NCBI GenBank assembly: GCA_035390885.1
Contig: DAOOUW010000001.1
Location: 1 to 64,000, forward strand
Origin: JAOAFT01 sp035390885
GTDB taxonomy: Bacteria > Bacteroidota > Ignavibacteria > UBA10030
DNA length: 64,000 bases
Reading direction: 5' to 3'
Below are positions 9,452-18,610 of this stretch, piece after piece. The notes beneath the pieces are model-generated. The model worked only from the letters and a program-made list of their open reading frames with translations. It was not told where the DNA came from and searched no databases. The translations under genes were made by a program, and so were the position numbers. How positions within the stretch are numbered: the stretch's first letter is position 1; every line of letters starts with the position of its first letter.

Positions 9452-10345
9452 ATGAAGAATCAATTTAGTTATCTGATTGGCGTTCTGGTACTCGAAATTT
9501 CCATTCTATCATTTACAGCATACGGGAAAATTGAGGTAGCGAATTCACAGAATGTATGTGTTCGATTTGAACATGTTGCTTTCAACGTTGCAGATCCTGT
9601 TACAATGGCAAATTGGTACGTCAAAAATTTGGGAATGAAAATTATGCGTCAGGATGGAGCCCCAACGTACACAACGTTTATCGCAGACTCTGGCGAACAT
9701 ATGATGATTGAATTATTTCACAATGCCGATTACCCATTGTTCCCGGCTCAGAAAATCAATGTAATGTCGCTTCATCTTGCATTCTGCTCTCCTGACATTA
9801 AAAAAACAGTGGAGCAACTTTTGTCAAATGGCGCATCTTTGGCAGATTCTCTAAAACCTACAGCCTCAGGAGACCTTGTGTGTATTTTACGCGATCCCTG
9901 GGGATTGCCAATTCAATTTGTTCAACGAGCAACGCCTATGTTACGTCATAGTGGACTCTACATTGAACATTTTGCCTTGAACTTATCGGATTCACGAAAA
10001 ACGGCCAGTTGGTACGAACAAAACACTGAAATGAAACGTATACGCGATGGAAAAGCTCCAACGTACGGAATGTTTGTTAGCGATTCCACTCAGGCAATGA
10101 TGTTCGAGCTCTATCAAAATGAGGAATATCCTGTAATTGATTTTGGCACAATCAGTCCAATGTCGATTCATGTTGCATTTCAAGTAACCAGTGTTGAACA
10201 GGCAAAACAATTGCTCGTTTCACAGGGAGCTGTGGTCGCAGATGATATTACAACTACGCTAATTGGGGATCAGGTACTAATGATGCGAGATATCAATGGT
10301 TTCCCGATTCAGTTTGTTCATCGCGCTAAGCCAATGATTAAGTAA
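9452..10345 (+). CDS. Exported tandem VOC (glyoxalase/dioxygenase-fold) protein
   Basis: A 297-aa protein: an N-terminal hydrophobic signal (about 1-25), then two homologous VOC modules (about 37-165 and 172-297). Each carries FEHVAFN- or IEHFALN-like first strands, a (N/S)WY....(L/T).MK block, MM(I/F)EL followed by (F/Y)..(A/E)(D/E)YP, and a final D..G.PIQFV(Q/H)RA. The His and Glu positions expected for metal are present in both halves. The substrate is unknown. Export is unusual for VOC enzymes, and the partner is the HbpS-like gene upstream. Confidence 0.8.
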   Translation: MKNQFSYLIGVLVLEISILSFTAYGKIEVANSQNVCVRFEHVAFNVADPVTMANWYVKNLGMKIMRQDGAPTYTTFIADSGEHMMIELFHNADYPLFPAQKINVMSLHLAFCSPDIKKTVEQLLSNGASLADSLKPTASGDLVCILRDPWGLPIQFVQRATPMLRHSGLYIEHFALNLSDSRKTASWYEQNTEMKRIRDGKAPTYGMFVSDSTQAMMFELYQNEEYPVIDFGTISPMSIHVAFQVTSVEQAKQLLVSQGAVVADDITTTLIGDQVLMMRDINGFPIQFVHRAKPMIK

Positions 10346-10357
10346 TTTGCATGATTT

Positions 10358-10395
10358 GTAAGGCTGCTGACCACCTCCAGCAGTCTTACCTTTTG
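10358..10395 (+). terminator. Rho-independent terminator after the VOC gene
   Basis: A 12-bp stem (GTAAGGCTGCTG / CAGCAGTCTTAC, one G-T pair) with a short loop, followed by CTTTTGTTTGTT. It lies 12 bp after the stop codon. Confidence 0.85.
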
Positions 10396-10398
10396 TTT

Positions 10399-10648
10399 GT
10401 TATAAAATCAACCGCATTTAAACAGATTATCCTCACTTGCTCTATTTTTTTCAGTCTAGACAGTCGTTTTGTTCCATAATGCTGAAGTAGTTTTCATTTC
10501 TTGTTTATCAAAAAAGTAAACCTAACATTTCTTATGAGCAATTGGATTAAAAAGTAAATTCAATTGATTGCATTTACATAAACTTATCGATATATTTTTT
10601 ATGTTAAAAATTTAAACGGTTCAAGTCTGTTTTTTAAAGGTTTTTGCT
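10399..10648. other. AT-rich leader region of the LacI gene
   Basis: No gene seen. It is strongly AT-rich and ends with AAAGG, 8 bp before the TTG start of the LacI gene. An imperfect palindrome, TTTAAACGGTTCAA (10611-10624), has the central C-G and spacing of LacI-family operators and could be an autoregulatory site. Only 5 of 7 half-site positions match, so this is a weak suggestion. Confidence 0.35.
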
Positions 10649-11680
10649 TTGATAAAAAAAATCACTATTGAAGATGTAGCTAAACGAGCAGGGGTATCAA
10701 AAGGTACGGTTTCAGCTGTAATCAATGGGAAAAATTCTGTAAAAGGGGAAACTCGAGATCAAATTCTGGAAGTAATGAAGGAACTTAATTTCCGTCCAAG
10801 AGGCACTGCACGGAATTTAAAAAATGGGCGACAGGACAAAAGTGTTGGCCTCATTATAAAAGATATCAACTATCCATTTTATACATCGATTGCGACGGGT
10901 GTCCAGGAGTATGCATCTTCAAAAGGATACTCTGTTATTATTACGAGTTCAGAAAATAATCATCAAGCGGAAAAGCATCTTTCGCACCTCTTTTCAGCGA
11001 AAGATATAAAGGGAGCAATTATAGCTCCTATTGTAGAAGGTGCAGCGGAAATTGAGCATTTGTTTAAGTTAAAAATGTTAAACTTTCCTTTTGTACTTCT
11101 CGAAGACGTAAAAGGGATTCAAGCAAATGTCGTTGCTATTGATAATATTCGTGCAATAAAAAGAGCAGTGAAATATCTTATTGATAATGGACATACTAAA
11201 ATTGTGCACTTTGCTGGTCCACCACAATCTTCTCACACTCAGGAACGTATCGAAGGCTTTCGTCATGCATTTAGTGAAAGTCCGCTTATTTTCCATAGAG
11301 ATATGATTGTATCCATCGGGTCTCGGCATGAAGAAGCATTTCAGAAAACTCTTGAGTACTTCAAGAATAAACGGCGAGAAGATTATCCGACGGCTATTGT
11401 TTGTTTCAATGATCAACAAGCTCTTGCTGTGATGCTTGCATTACAAGAATTCAACATTCGAATACCTGAAGATATCTCTATTATTGGGAATGACGACATT
11501 TACTACGCGAGTATCTATCCTGTTCCCCTGACGACAATCCGTGCGCCACAGAAAGAAATTGGAAGACGCGCTGCGGAAATTTTAATTCGGAATATAGAAT
11601 CTACTACTCTCCTTCAGCCAGAAAAAATTGTGCTGGAAACAGAATTTATTATTCGTCAATCGTCTCGATCCCTTAAATAG
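10649..11680 (+). CDS. LacI family transcriptional regulator
   Basis: A 343-aa repressor/activator. The N-terminal helix-turn-helix TIEDVAKRAGVSKGTVSAVI with the hinge helix RGTARNLKNGR (about 52-62) is followed by a periplasmic-binding-protein-like effector domain (about 65-340; GLIIKDINYPFY, IIGNDDIYYASIYPVPLTTI). It starts at TTG, supported by AAAGG 8 bp upstream and by the exact family N-terminus. No sugar-uptake genes adjoin. Control of the pectin enzymes elsewhere in the window is possible but unproven. Confidence 0.92.
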   Translation: MIKKITIEDVAKRAGVSKGTVSAVINGKNSVKGETRDQILEVMKELNFRPRGTARNLKNGRQDKSVGLIIKDINYPFYTSIATGVQEYASSKGYSVIITSSENNHQAEKHLSHLFSAKDIKGAIIAPIVEGAAEIEHLFKLKMLNFPFVLLEDVKGIQANVVAIDNIRAIKRAVKYLIDNGHTKIVHFAGPPQSSHTQERIEGFRHAFSESPLIFHRDMIVSIGSRHEEAFQKTLEYFKNKRREDYPTAIVCFNDQQALAVMLALQEFNIRIPEDISIIGNDDIYYASIYPVPLTTIRAPQKEIGRRAAEILIRNIESTTLLQPEKIVLETEFIIRQSSRSLK

Positions 11681-11818
11681 TTTCTTATCTATTCCATTAT
11701 ATTAATCCGCTGCGTTAAGATTCTGACGACATTCGCGCCTTTCCTCTATTATTACTTGTTCACTGTTCGAAAAACAACTATCTTAAAGGAAAAACCATAA
11801 CATTGTGAACAAAGCCGT

Positions 11819-12832
11819 ATGATAACATACAAAGAAGCTGGAGTTGATATCGATGCAGGGGAAGAGCTTGTGAGGCGTATCAAAAAGTCTGTACGCTCAA
11901 CGTTCAATTCAAATGTCAAGGCTGATATAGGTTTGTTTGGCTCTTTCTATCGAGCATCGTTCCCTGGAATTAAAAAGCCTATCCTTGTATCGAGTGTCGA
12001 TGGTGTTGGGACAAAGCTGAAAATCGCCATTATGATGGATCGCCACAACACAATCGGACAAGACCTCGTCAATCATTGTGTCAATGATATCCTTGTGTGT
12101 GGAGCTAAGCCGCTGTACTTCCTTGATTACTATGCTACCGGTAAATTAAATCCCGATGTTGCTGAGCAGGTGATACTTGGCTTAGTAAAAGCTTGCAAAG
12201 AAAATGATTGCGCTCTCGTTGGTGGAGAAACTGCCGAGATGCCGGGAATGTATGCGTCAGATGATTACGATATTGCGGGAACAATTGTCGGCGTTGTGGA
12301 TGAATCAAAAATTCTCAATGGCAAAAAAGTTCGGAAGGGCGACATTCTCATTGGGTTGCCTTCAACGGGACTTCACACGAATGGTTATTCTCTTGCACGT
12401 CGAATTCTCTTGCCGCAATTCGATCTCGAAACTTTTATTCCTGAACTTCGTTCAACGCTCGGCGAAGGGCTTTTGAGTATTCATCGTTCTTACTTCAAAA
12501 CTCTTTATCCGTTACTTCAATCTTCCGCAGGCAAATACATCCACGCACTCTCGCATATTACCGGCGGAGGAATTGTTGGAAATACTCAACGTGTGTTACC
12601 GGAAGGATTGATGCTTTCAATAGATTGGAGCGCGTGGGAACGTCCAGCTCTCTTCAATCTCATTCAACATGTCGGCGATGTTCCAGAAGACGATATGAGG
12701 CGAACGATGAACCTTGGAATTGGGCTTGTTATGATTGTTGCGCCATCTTCTGTTGATGCTCTCATTCGAGCGTTGCGTCGTCGAAAGGAAAAACCGATTA
12801 TTATTGGCGAGGTTGTATCTCAACAGAAATAG
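11819..12832 (+). CDS. purM: Phosphoribosylformylglycinamidine cyclo-ligase (AIR synthetase)
   Basis: Purine biosynthesis: ATP-dependent ring closure of FGAM to AIR. It is 337 aa with the PurM-type SVDGVGTKLKIA (59-70), GQDLVNHCVNDILVCGAKPL (80-99), GGETAEMPGMY and the C-terminal HITGGGIVGNTQRVLP. It is full length. No clear Shine-Dalgarno precedes the ATG at 11819, and in-frame upstream starts are blocked by a stop. The DUF2721 gene follows 14 bp downstream. Confidence 0.95.
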   Translation: MITYKEAGVDIDAGEELVRRIKKSVRSTFNSNVKADIGLFGSFYRASFPGIKKPILVSSVDGVGTKLKIAIMMDRHNTIGQDLVNHCVNDILVCGAKPLYFLDYYATGKLNPDVAEQVILGLVKACKENDCALVGGETAEMPGMYASDDYDIAGTIVGVVDESKILNGKKVRKGDILIGLPSTGLHTNGYSLARRILLPQFDLETFIPELRSTLGEGLLSIHRSYFKTLYPLLQSSAGKYIHALSHITGGGIVGNTQRVLPEGLMLSIDWSAWERPALFNLIQHVGDVPEDDMRRTMNLGIGLVMIVAPSSVDALIRALRRRKEKPIIIGEVVSQQK

Positions 12833-12846
12833 GAGATCGTAAATCT

Positions 12847-13338
12847 ATGGATCCGTTGTTGAGTGAAACATTATCGGTTACACAAGCAATTCAACTCATA
12901 CTGGCGCCGGCAGTAATGATCAATGCTTGCGGGTTATTACTCCTGGGAATCAGTAACAAATTTTCAAATGTGCTGAACCGAATTCGTCTTTTAACAGGAG
13001 AAAAGCGATCATTGCTGAATCGCGCTCCCGATAGCGGGCTTCTTCCTTTAGAGAGTCAGCGAATCGAAAGTATCAAGCGACAGCTCAATGGCTTACTCGA
13101 GCGAGCGCGACTTCTTCGTGATGCTGTTTTGTGTTATTTCGTAAGTATAGGAATTTTTATAGTAACGTCCATTTTGATTGGTTTTGATTTCTTCTTTCAA
13201 ATTCCATGGTTACGATATTTTATCATTGGAATTTTTTTGATTGGAATGATTGTGGTCTTTGGCGGCGTCGTATTTGGAGTGAATGATACATTCAAAGGTT
13301 TCTCGATTGTTAAATTTGAAGTTGATGTAGATAAGTAA
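12847..13338 (+). CDS. DUF2721 family membrane protein
   Basis: A 163-aa integral membrane protein. An N-terminal hydrophobic segment (about 17-35, LILAPAVMINACGLLLLGI) with NKFSNVLNRIR is followed by a charged helical stretch (about 45-90) and two C-terminal membrane helices (about 95-145). The arrangement matches DUF2721, whose function is unknown. AGGAGA lies upstream of the ATG. It is probably cotranscribed with purM. Confidence 0.8.
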   Translation: MDPLLSETLSVTQAIQLILAPAVMINACGLLLLGISNKFSNVLNRIRLLTGEKRSLLNRAPDSGLLPLESQRIESIKRQLNGLLERARLLRDAVLCYFVSIGIFIVTSILIGFDFFFQIPWLRYFIIGIFLIGMIVVFGGVVFGVNDTFKGFSIVKFEVDVDK

Positions 13339-13362
13339 CGAATTATCCTCAACACAGCGTGC

Positions 13363-14538
13363 ATGCATATTGCCATTTTAAATGCTGGTCAACCAACAGA
13401 TTATCTCTATGGACTTGTTACAGGGTTAGCAAGTAATTCATCCCTTACTATTGATGTTATTGATTCTGACGCATCACAAAATCTCTTTACGAATATTCCA
13501 TCCGTGCGTCACTACAATTTTCGTGGGGATAATCTTTCTCCGCAATCTTTTTTGACGAAAACATTCCGAATACTGCGTTATTACTTTCGATTGTTGAGCT
13601 ATGTCCCTTTTTCGAAAGCTCGCATTTTCCATATTCAATGGGACAATAGTATCTATTTGTTTGACCGCACGATTCTTCTTCTTTACTATCGAATGTTTGG
13701 GAAAAAGATTGTTTATACAGTGCACAATATTGACCGACAATTTCGAGATACACGCCATTCATCTCTCTATAATCGAATTTCACTCTACTGTGGATACCAT
13801 CTTGCGCATCGGCTTATTGTACATACTCAAAAGATGAAAGAAATGTTGTGCGATTCTTTTTCACTCTCTCCTGAAAAAGTTGCCGTCATTCCTCACGGAA
13901 TAAATGTACGAGTACAGTATACCGGAATTTCTATGGAAGAAGCTCGCGCCCATCTTTCTATTTCCAAAACAGCAAAGACGCTATTATTTTTTGGAATGAT
14001 CGATCGGTATAAAGGATTGGATATTGCATTCGATGCGTATGCGCATATAGTGAATTCAGATTCATCATTCTTCTTCCTCATTGCCGGGAAGCCAAAACGT
14101 TCCGATGGCTATTTCGATAGCTTGACTCAATTTGCAAAAGCAAATATTCCAGCAGAGCAAATTCGATTCGACGCGAAGTTCATTCCTTCTGAGGAGGTAG
14201 AATATTACTTTGCCGCGGCAGATTGTGTCATTCTACCATACCGTTCGATTTATCAAAGCGGGATTATCTTCCTTGCCTATCGCTTCGGTGTGCCGCTCAT
14301 TGCAACTGATGTAGGAAGTTTCCGTGAGGATATCCAGGATGGTATTACCGGAATAGTTTGCAAGCCTGAAGATCCAGATGAGCTTGCGCACGCTATTCAA
14401 AGGTTCTTTGCAAGTGAACTTTATTTGCAGAGAGAAACTACACGGCAATCTATTCGTGAGATGGCTCATTCACGTTATTCATGGAAAACAATTTCTGAGA
14501 AAACAATCGAACTTTACCAGTCTCTCTGTCAACAATGA
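13363..14538 (+). CDS. Glycosyltransferase family 4
   Basis: A 391-aa GT-B fold enzyme. The acceptor domain contains VYTVHNIDR (about 126-134) and IPHGINV; the donor domain shows FFGMIDRYKGLDIAFDAY, LIAGKP, EVEYYFAAADCVILPYRS and the family E-x7-E region near SIYQSGIIFLAYRFGVPLIAT. It probably adds a sugar to a lipid-linked or surface glycan on the cytoplasmic side. It is the first gene of a four-gene operon and overlaps the flippase by 4 bp (ATGA). Confidence 0.9.
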   Translation: MHIAILNAGQPTDYLYGLVTGLASNSSLTIDVIDSDASQNLFTNIPSVRHYNFRGDNLSPQSFLTKTFRILRYYFRLLSYVPFSKARIFHIQWDNSIYLFDRTILLLYYRMFGKKIVYTVHNIDRQFRDTRHSSLYNRISLYCGYHLAHRLIVHTQKMKEMLCDSFSLSPEKVAVIPHGINVRVQYTGISMEEARAHLSISKTAKTLLFFGMIDRYKGLDIAFDAYAHIVNSDSSFFFLIAGKPKRSDGYFDSLTQFAKANIPAEQIRFDAKFIPSEEVEYYFAAADCVILPYRSIYQSGIIFLAYRFGVPLIATDVGSFREDIQDGITGIVCKPEDPDELAHAIQRFFASELYLQRETTRQSIREMAHSRYSWKTISEKTIELYQSLCQQ

Positions 14539-15926
14539 AGCAGGTATCCAAAAACGTAATTGCACTTACCGTCGCTGATCTCATTGGGAAAATCTCTGGA
14601 TTTGTAGTTGTGGTAATTCTTGCGCGCGTTCTGTCGGCTCAAGACTTTGGCGCAGTAAATATTGCATACGCGGTGTTAGCGTATGGAGTTGTCCTTAGCG
14701 CTGGAGGCTTAACGAAAATTGGAATCCGAAATATTGCTCAAGGAGCAGAAACAACCATCGTCAACGAAATTATGAGCGAACGATTGGTAACGACATGCAT
14801 CGTTGTTATTCTCATGATTCTATCTGCGCTGTTCTTCGTTGGGGATTCTCTTACCCAGCTCCTCATTATTTTATTTTCTTTTGTACTACTTCCTCAAGCG
14901 CTATCGCTGGAATGGTACTTCCAGGGAAAAGAATCTATGCGAATTGTGGGAGTTGCGCGCGGATTATCATCTATTGTGGCTATGATTGCAGTTGTAATTT
15001 TTGTCCGCTCCGCTGAGCAGGTATGGATCCTTGCTGTGGGAACAATCTTTGGCGAAGTCTGTGCATCATTGTTATTGTTTCGATCATACCGTCGGACATC
15101 TCCGAACTTTCGACTTAAAATAAAGCCTTCATTAAATTTATTTTTCCGTTCGCTCCCTCTTACGGTTGGCGTCATTCTCGCAACGCTTGTTATAAATTTT
15201 CCGCCGTTAGCGCTTGGCATAGTTCGTTCCCCTCAAGAGGTCGGAATTTATAGCGCTGCGTGTAAACTTGTATTTTTTCTTCTCATTGGCGATAGGATGT
15301 TGAATTCTATTCTCCTTCCTGCAGTATCGAGGAAAATTGTTAGTTCGCGTGAATCGCTTAGTGATTTAATCCATGAAGCGATTCGGTGGACGCTTCTTCT
15401 CGCTTTGCCGATCGTCGTCGGTGGAAGTATACTTGCTTCGGAATTGCTTGTTTTTATTTTTGGGGAGACATACAAAGCCTCTACGCCTGTGCTGCAGGTG
15501 TTTCTATGGTACTTTCTTATTACAATGCTCCACACCATAATGACAGCAGTTATCATCGCTCTTCATCGAGAAAAAACTTATAGTTCAATTATGATAGCAA
15601 CCGCTGTTCTCTATGTGTGTTGTGTAACAATTGGAGCTATTGCTGCGGGCGCTGTTGGCACGGCAGCGGGAGTTGTGATTTCTGAAATCGTAAGCCTCGT
15701 GCTGATGTGGATTGAAGTGCGCAAAGAAATTCCCATACGAATTCCTTCTACGCTCATCCAATGTTTGCTAGCGTCAGCTCTCATGGGAGTGGCGCTTGTA
15801 TATTCAACTTCTCTCTGGCTGGTTGTACGTATTCTCCTTGGCGCTTGTGTTTATGGCGTAATTCTTTTTCTAAGCGGTGGAATAAAGTATGATGATATTT
15901 GTACTTTACGAGAAAGGTTCCTATGA
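14535..15926 (+). CDS. Wzx-like polysaccharide/oligosaccharide flippase
   Basis: A 463-aa MOP-superfamily transporter with 12-14 hydrophobic helices. The opening TVADLIGKISGFVVVVILAR and QDFGAVNIAYAVL are typical of the polysaccharide biosynthesis protein family. It is expected to flip undecaprenyl-linked glycan across the inner membrane. It overlaps both neighbours by 4 bp (ATGA at each end), placing it in one translationally coupled unit with the glycosyltransferases. Confidence 0.9.
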   Translation: MKQVSKNVIALTVADLIGKISGFVVVVILARVLSAQDFGAVNIAYAVLAYGVVLSAGGLTKIGIRNIAQGAETTIVNEIMSERLVTTCIVVILMILSALFFVGDSLTQLLIILFSFVLLPQALSLEWYFQGKESMRIVGVARGLSSIVAMIAVVIFVRSAEQVWILAVGTIFGEVCASLLLFRSYRRTSPNFRLKIKPSLNLFFRSLPLTVGVILATLVINFPPLALGIVRSPQEVGIYSAACKLVFFLLIGDRMLNSILLPAVSRKIVSSRESLSDLIHEAIRWTLLLALPIVVGGSILASELLVFIFGETYKASTPVLQVFLWYFLITMLHTIMTAVIIALHREKTYSSIMIATAVLYVCCVTIGAIAAGAVGTAAGVVISEIVSLVLMWIEVRKEIPIRIPSTLIQCLLASALMGVALVYSTSLWLVVRILLGACVYGVILFLSGGIKYDDICTLRERFL

Positions 15927-17470
15927 ATATCGTCGTTGGAATAACTGGATTTTCTGAGGGATGGCAGAGTTATCTCGAGCAAGAGGGCGTGCCATATACG
16001 CATGTTTCAGAATCCTTCTCTCTTAATGACTATAGTGTTATTATTGCGCCATCAGCCGTGTCTTCTGAACAAGTTCCGATGATTCAATCCTATGTTTCAA
16101 AAGGAGGTTCGTTACTCTGTTCTGCGGAAGCGTATTCGAAAATATTTTCGGTTCCTATTGCTAAAAAGTTTGTGAGTTATATTTCATTTCTTGATTCGGA
16201 ACTTTTTTCAGATGTTGGGATTATCCGGGTGAATGACCTTTGTACAATTCCATCGAATGCAAATCTTGGTAAGACGCAAACGAAAAATTCGGCGCTTCTT
16301 ATGACAAAGCATGGTTTAGGTACAATGATCGTGCTTCCTTTTGAAGCTGATATGCTTCTCGCTGATAGCAGAAGCGATGACTGGTCATTTTATTCTTCCC
16401 ATGCTCGTCTTCCCTTCGAGCGTGTTGCAACAATTTCGAAGCGCTCCTTGAGAATTTTGCTTAGCCATTCCCTCGAATTTCTTCATCATACACGGAATCT
16501 TCCGTACGTGCATAAATGGTATTATCCAGACAATGCGCGCTCGGTTTTTTGTTTTCGAATTGATACTGATTTTGGAACAAGAGAACAAATCGATGAGCTT
16601 GCTATTTTCCTTCATCGGCGCCACATTCCCGCCTCGTGGTTCCTCGATGTAAAAAGTCAGGAGCCATTCCTGGATGTCTATTGCCGAATCGATGGAAATC
16701 ATGAGATAGGCGTTCACTGTTACGATCATCAACATTATAGGGAGAAAAAGCTCAATATTCGAGATGATGTTGATGCTGCTTTGTCCATTCTTCGATCAAA
16801 AGGAATTGAACCGAAAGGATTTGTTGCGCCCTATGGTCAATGGAGTAAAGAACTCGATGATTGCATCCGGAATGATTTTGAATATTCATCAGAGTTTTCG
16901 TATGATTATGACAGCATGCCTTTTCAAATGCAATCGGGTATGCTTCAGATTCCGATTCATCCGATTTGTATTGGATCGTTAAAACGTCATTCATATTCCA
17001 GTGATGCAATGAAACAGTATTTTGATTTTGTAATTGACAAAAAGCTTGCTCTTGCTGAGCCAATTATTTTGTATCATCATCCACGCGATGGAAAACTCGA
17101 TGTACTGGAGCACATTTTTCATCGTATCAAAGAAGTCAAATTGCCTCTATTTACAATGATTGAATTCGCAGAGTGGTGGCGCAAACGTCAACGATCCTCT
17201 CTTCATTGCGAATTCCAAAACGATACTTTGATGGTATCGGCAGATTCGAACGATGAATCCTGCACTATCCATTGCACCATTTCTGATGGACGTGAAGCAT
17301 TTCTTCAAACCCCATCAACAGTCAAACTTGAATCGCTTCCACGGAAGACACGACAGCCGTTCGTTTATCCGAAAGATTACGTCCGAATTGTTCGATGGAA
17401 CTACCGTATTCCTTTCATTCGCACGACCGATGCGATTGTCAAATTTTTTAGAGAGGGACGGAAACGATGA
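15923..17470 (+). CDS. Polysaccharide deacetylase (NodB-like) with N-terminal domain
   Basis: A 515-aa protein. An N-terminal region (about 1-170) resembles a glutamine-amidotransferase-like fold (IIAPSAVSS, YVSKGGSLLCS) and probably has no catalysis. The NodB domain (about 205-410) has RIDTDFGT, HEIGVHCYDHQHY and APYGQW, giving the Asp and His metal ligands, and later YHHPRDGK. A beta-rich tail follows. The ATG at 15923 (AAAGG 5 bp upstream, ATGA overlap with the flippase stop) is preferred over a TTG at 15899. No signal peptide is evident, so it may act on cytoplasmic or lipid-linked glycan. Confidence 0.85.
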   Translation: MNIVVGITGFSEGWQSYLEQEGVPYTHVSESFSLNDYSVIIAPSAVSSEQVPMIQSYVSKGGSLLCSAEAYSKIFSVPIAKKFVSYISFLDSELFSDVGIIRVNDLCTIPSNANLGKTQTKNSALLMTKHGLGTMIVLPFEADMLLADSRSDDWSFYSSHARLPFERVATISKRSLRILLSHSLEFLHHTRNLPYVHKWYYPDNARSVFCFRIDTDFGTREQIDELAIFLHRRHIPASWFLDVKSQEPFLDVYCRIDGNHEIGVHCYDHQHYREKKLNIRDDVDAALSILRSKGIEPKGFVAPYGQWSKELDDCIRNDFEYSSEFSYDYDSMPFQMQSGMLQIPIHPICIGSLKRHSYSSDAMKQYFDFVIDKKLALAEPIILYHHPRDGKLDVLEHIFHRIKEVKLPLFTMIEFAEWWRKRQRSSLHCEFQNDTLMVSADSNDESCTIHCTISDGREAFLQTPSTVKLESLPRKTRQPFVYPKDYVRIVRWNYRIPFIRTTDAIVKFFREGRKR

Positions 17471-18504
17471 AGGCGCTATTTGCAACGCATCCCGCTGTGT
17501 CGCTTCATCAAGGCGGAGTGCGTACACAAATGCTCCAGACAAAAGCTGCGCTTGAACAGCTCGACGTTACTGTTTCGTTGTTCGAAATGTGGAAAGATAT
17601 TGATATTCACTCGTATGATCTCGTTCACATTTTTACTGCAAATATGGCGACGTACCACTTTGCTCGAGCGTTGAGGGTGAATCACGTACCATTTGTTGTT
17701 TCGCCAATTTTTTACTCGCGGCATTCTGCGCGAACCATCCATTCCGTTGTAACTCTTGATAGAACTCTCAATCATTTTGTGCGCGGAGTATGGACAGATT
17801 ATGGAATTATGGCTGAGCTCTGCAGTTGGGCTCGCGGAATCCTTCCAAACACTCAAGCTGAAGCGCAGCTTTTAATCCATGGAATGAATGTACCATCCGA
17901 TAGTGTACGAATTGTTCCGAATGGCGTCGAAGATCGTTTCTCGAAAGCGCCGCCAGAACTTTTTATTCGACAGTATGGATTGGAAAATTATATTCTCTAC
18001 GTCGGGCAAATCGGCGCAGAACGAAAGAATGTCTACAATCTTCTTAAAGCATTGGAACGGATCGATCATCCGGCGGTGCTCATCGGTACAGTCGAAGATA
18101 CGCCTACCGGAAAAAAATGTCTTGAACTTGCAAAAAGGAATCCTCGTTTACTGATTATTGACGAGCTTCCGCATGATTCGATGCTTCTTGCATCGGCATA
18201 TAGAGCTGCAAAAGTGTTTGCGCTTCCATCTCTCTACGAAACGCCGGGAATTGCAGCAATGGAAGCGGCGCTCGCTGGCGCATCCATTGTGATTACACCT
18301 TATGGCGGAACGAAAGATTATTTTCAGAACGAAGTAGAATACGTCGAACCAACATCAGTGAACGACATTGAGCGAGGTATACGAGCGGCGCTTGCAAAGC
18401 CAGCTTCGAAAAGATTGAAAGATTATTTCCTTGCGCATTTTACCTGGCAACACATCGCTGAAAAAACAAAGAGCATCTATGAGTGGGCGCTCAATGGAGC
18501 GTAG
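17467..18504 (+). CDS. Glycosyltransferase family 4
   Basis: A 345-aa GT4 enzyme. HQGGVRTQ near 14-21 fits the nucleotide-sugar loop of the N-terminal domain. The donor half carries VPNGVEDRF, YVGQIGAERKNVYNLLKAL, AAKVFALPSLYETPGIAAME (the E-x7-E-type motif) and GGTKDYF. It overlaps the deacetylase by 4 bp and ends the glycan operon that starts at 13363. The product glycan cannot be deduced. Confidence 0.9.
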   Translation: MKALFATHPAVSLHQGGVRTQMLQTKAALEQLDVTVSLFEMWKDIDIHSYDLVHIFTANMATYHFARALRVNHVPFVVSPIFYSRHSARTIHSVVTLDRTLNHFVRGVWTDYGIMAELCSWARGILPNTQAEAQLLIHGMNVPSDSVRIVPNGVEDRFSKAPPELFIRQYGLENYILYVGQIGAERKNVYNLLKALERIDHPAVLIGTVEDTPTGKKCLELAKRNPRLLIIDELPHDSMLLASAYRAAKVFALPSLYETPGIAAMEAALAGASIVITPYGGTKDYFQNEVEYVEPTSVNDIERGIRAALAKPASKRLKDYFLAHFTWQHIAEKTKSIYEWALNGA

Positions 18505-18610
18505 GCGACGTATTTAATTCTCATTGTTTCTTTTTCAGCTTTGCTGGAAATGCGAAACAAATTCTCTTATATTTTCTTTACATTTTTTATGAAAGAAGAA
18601 AAGGAACTGC

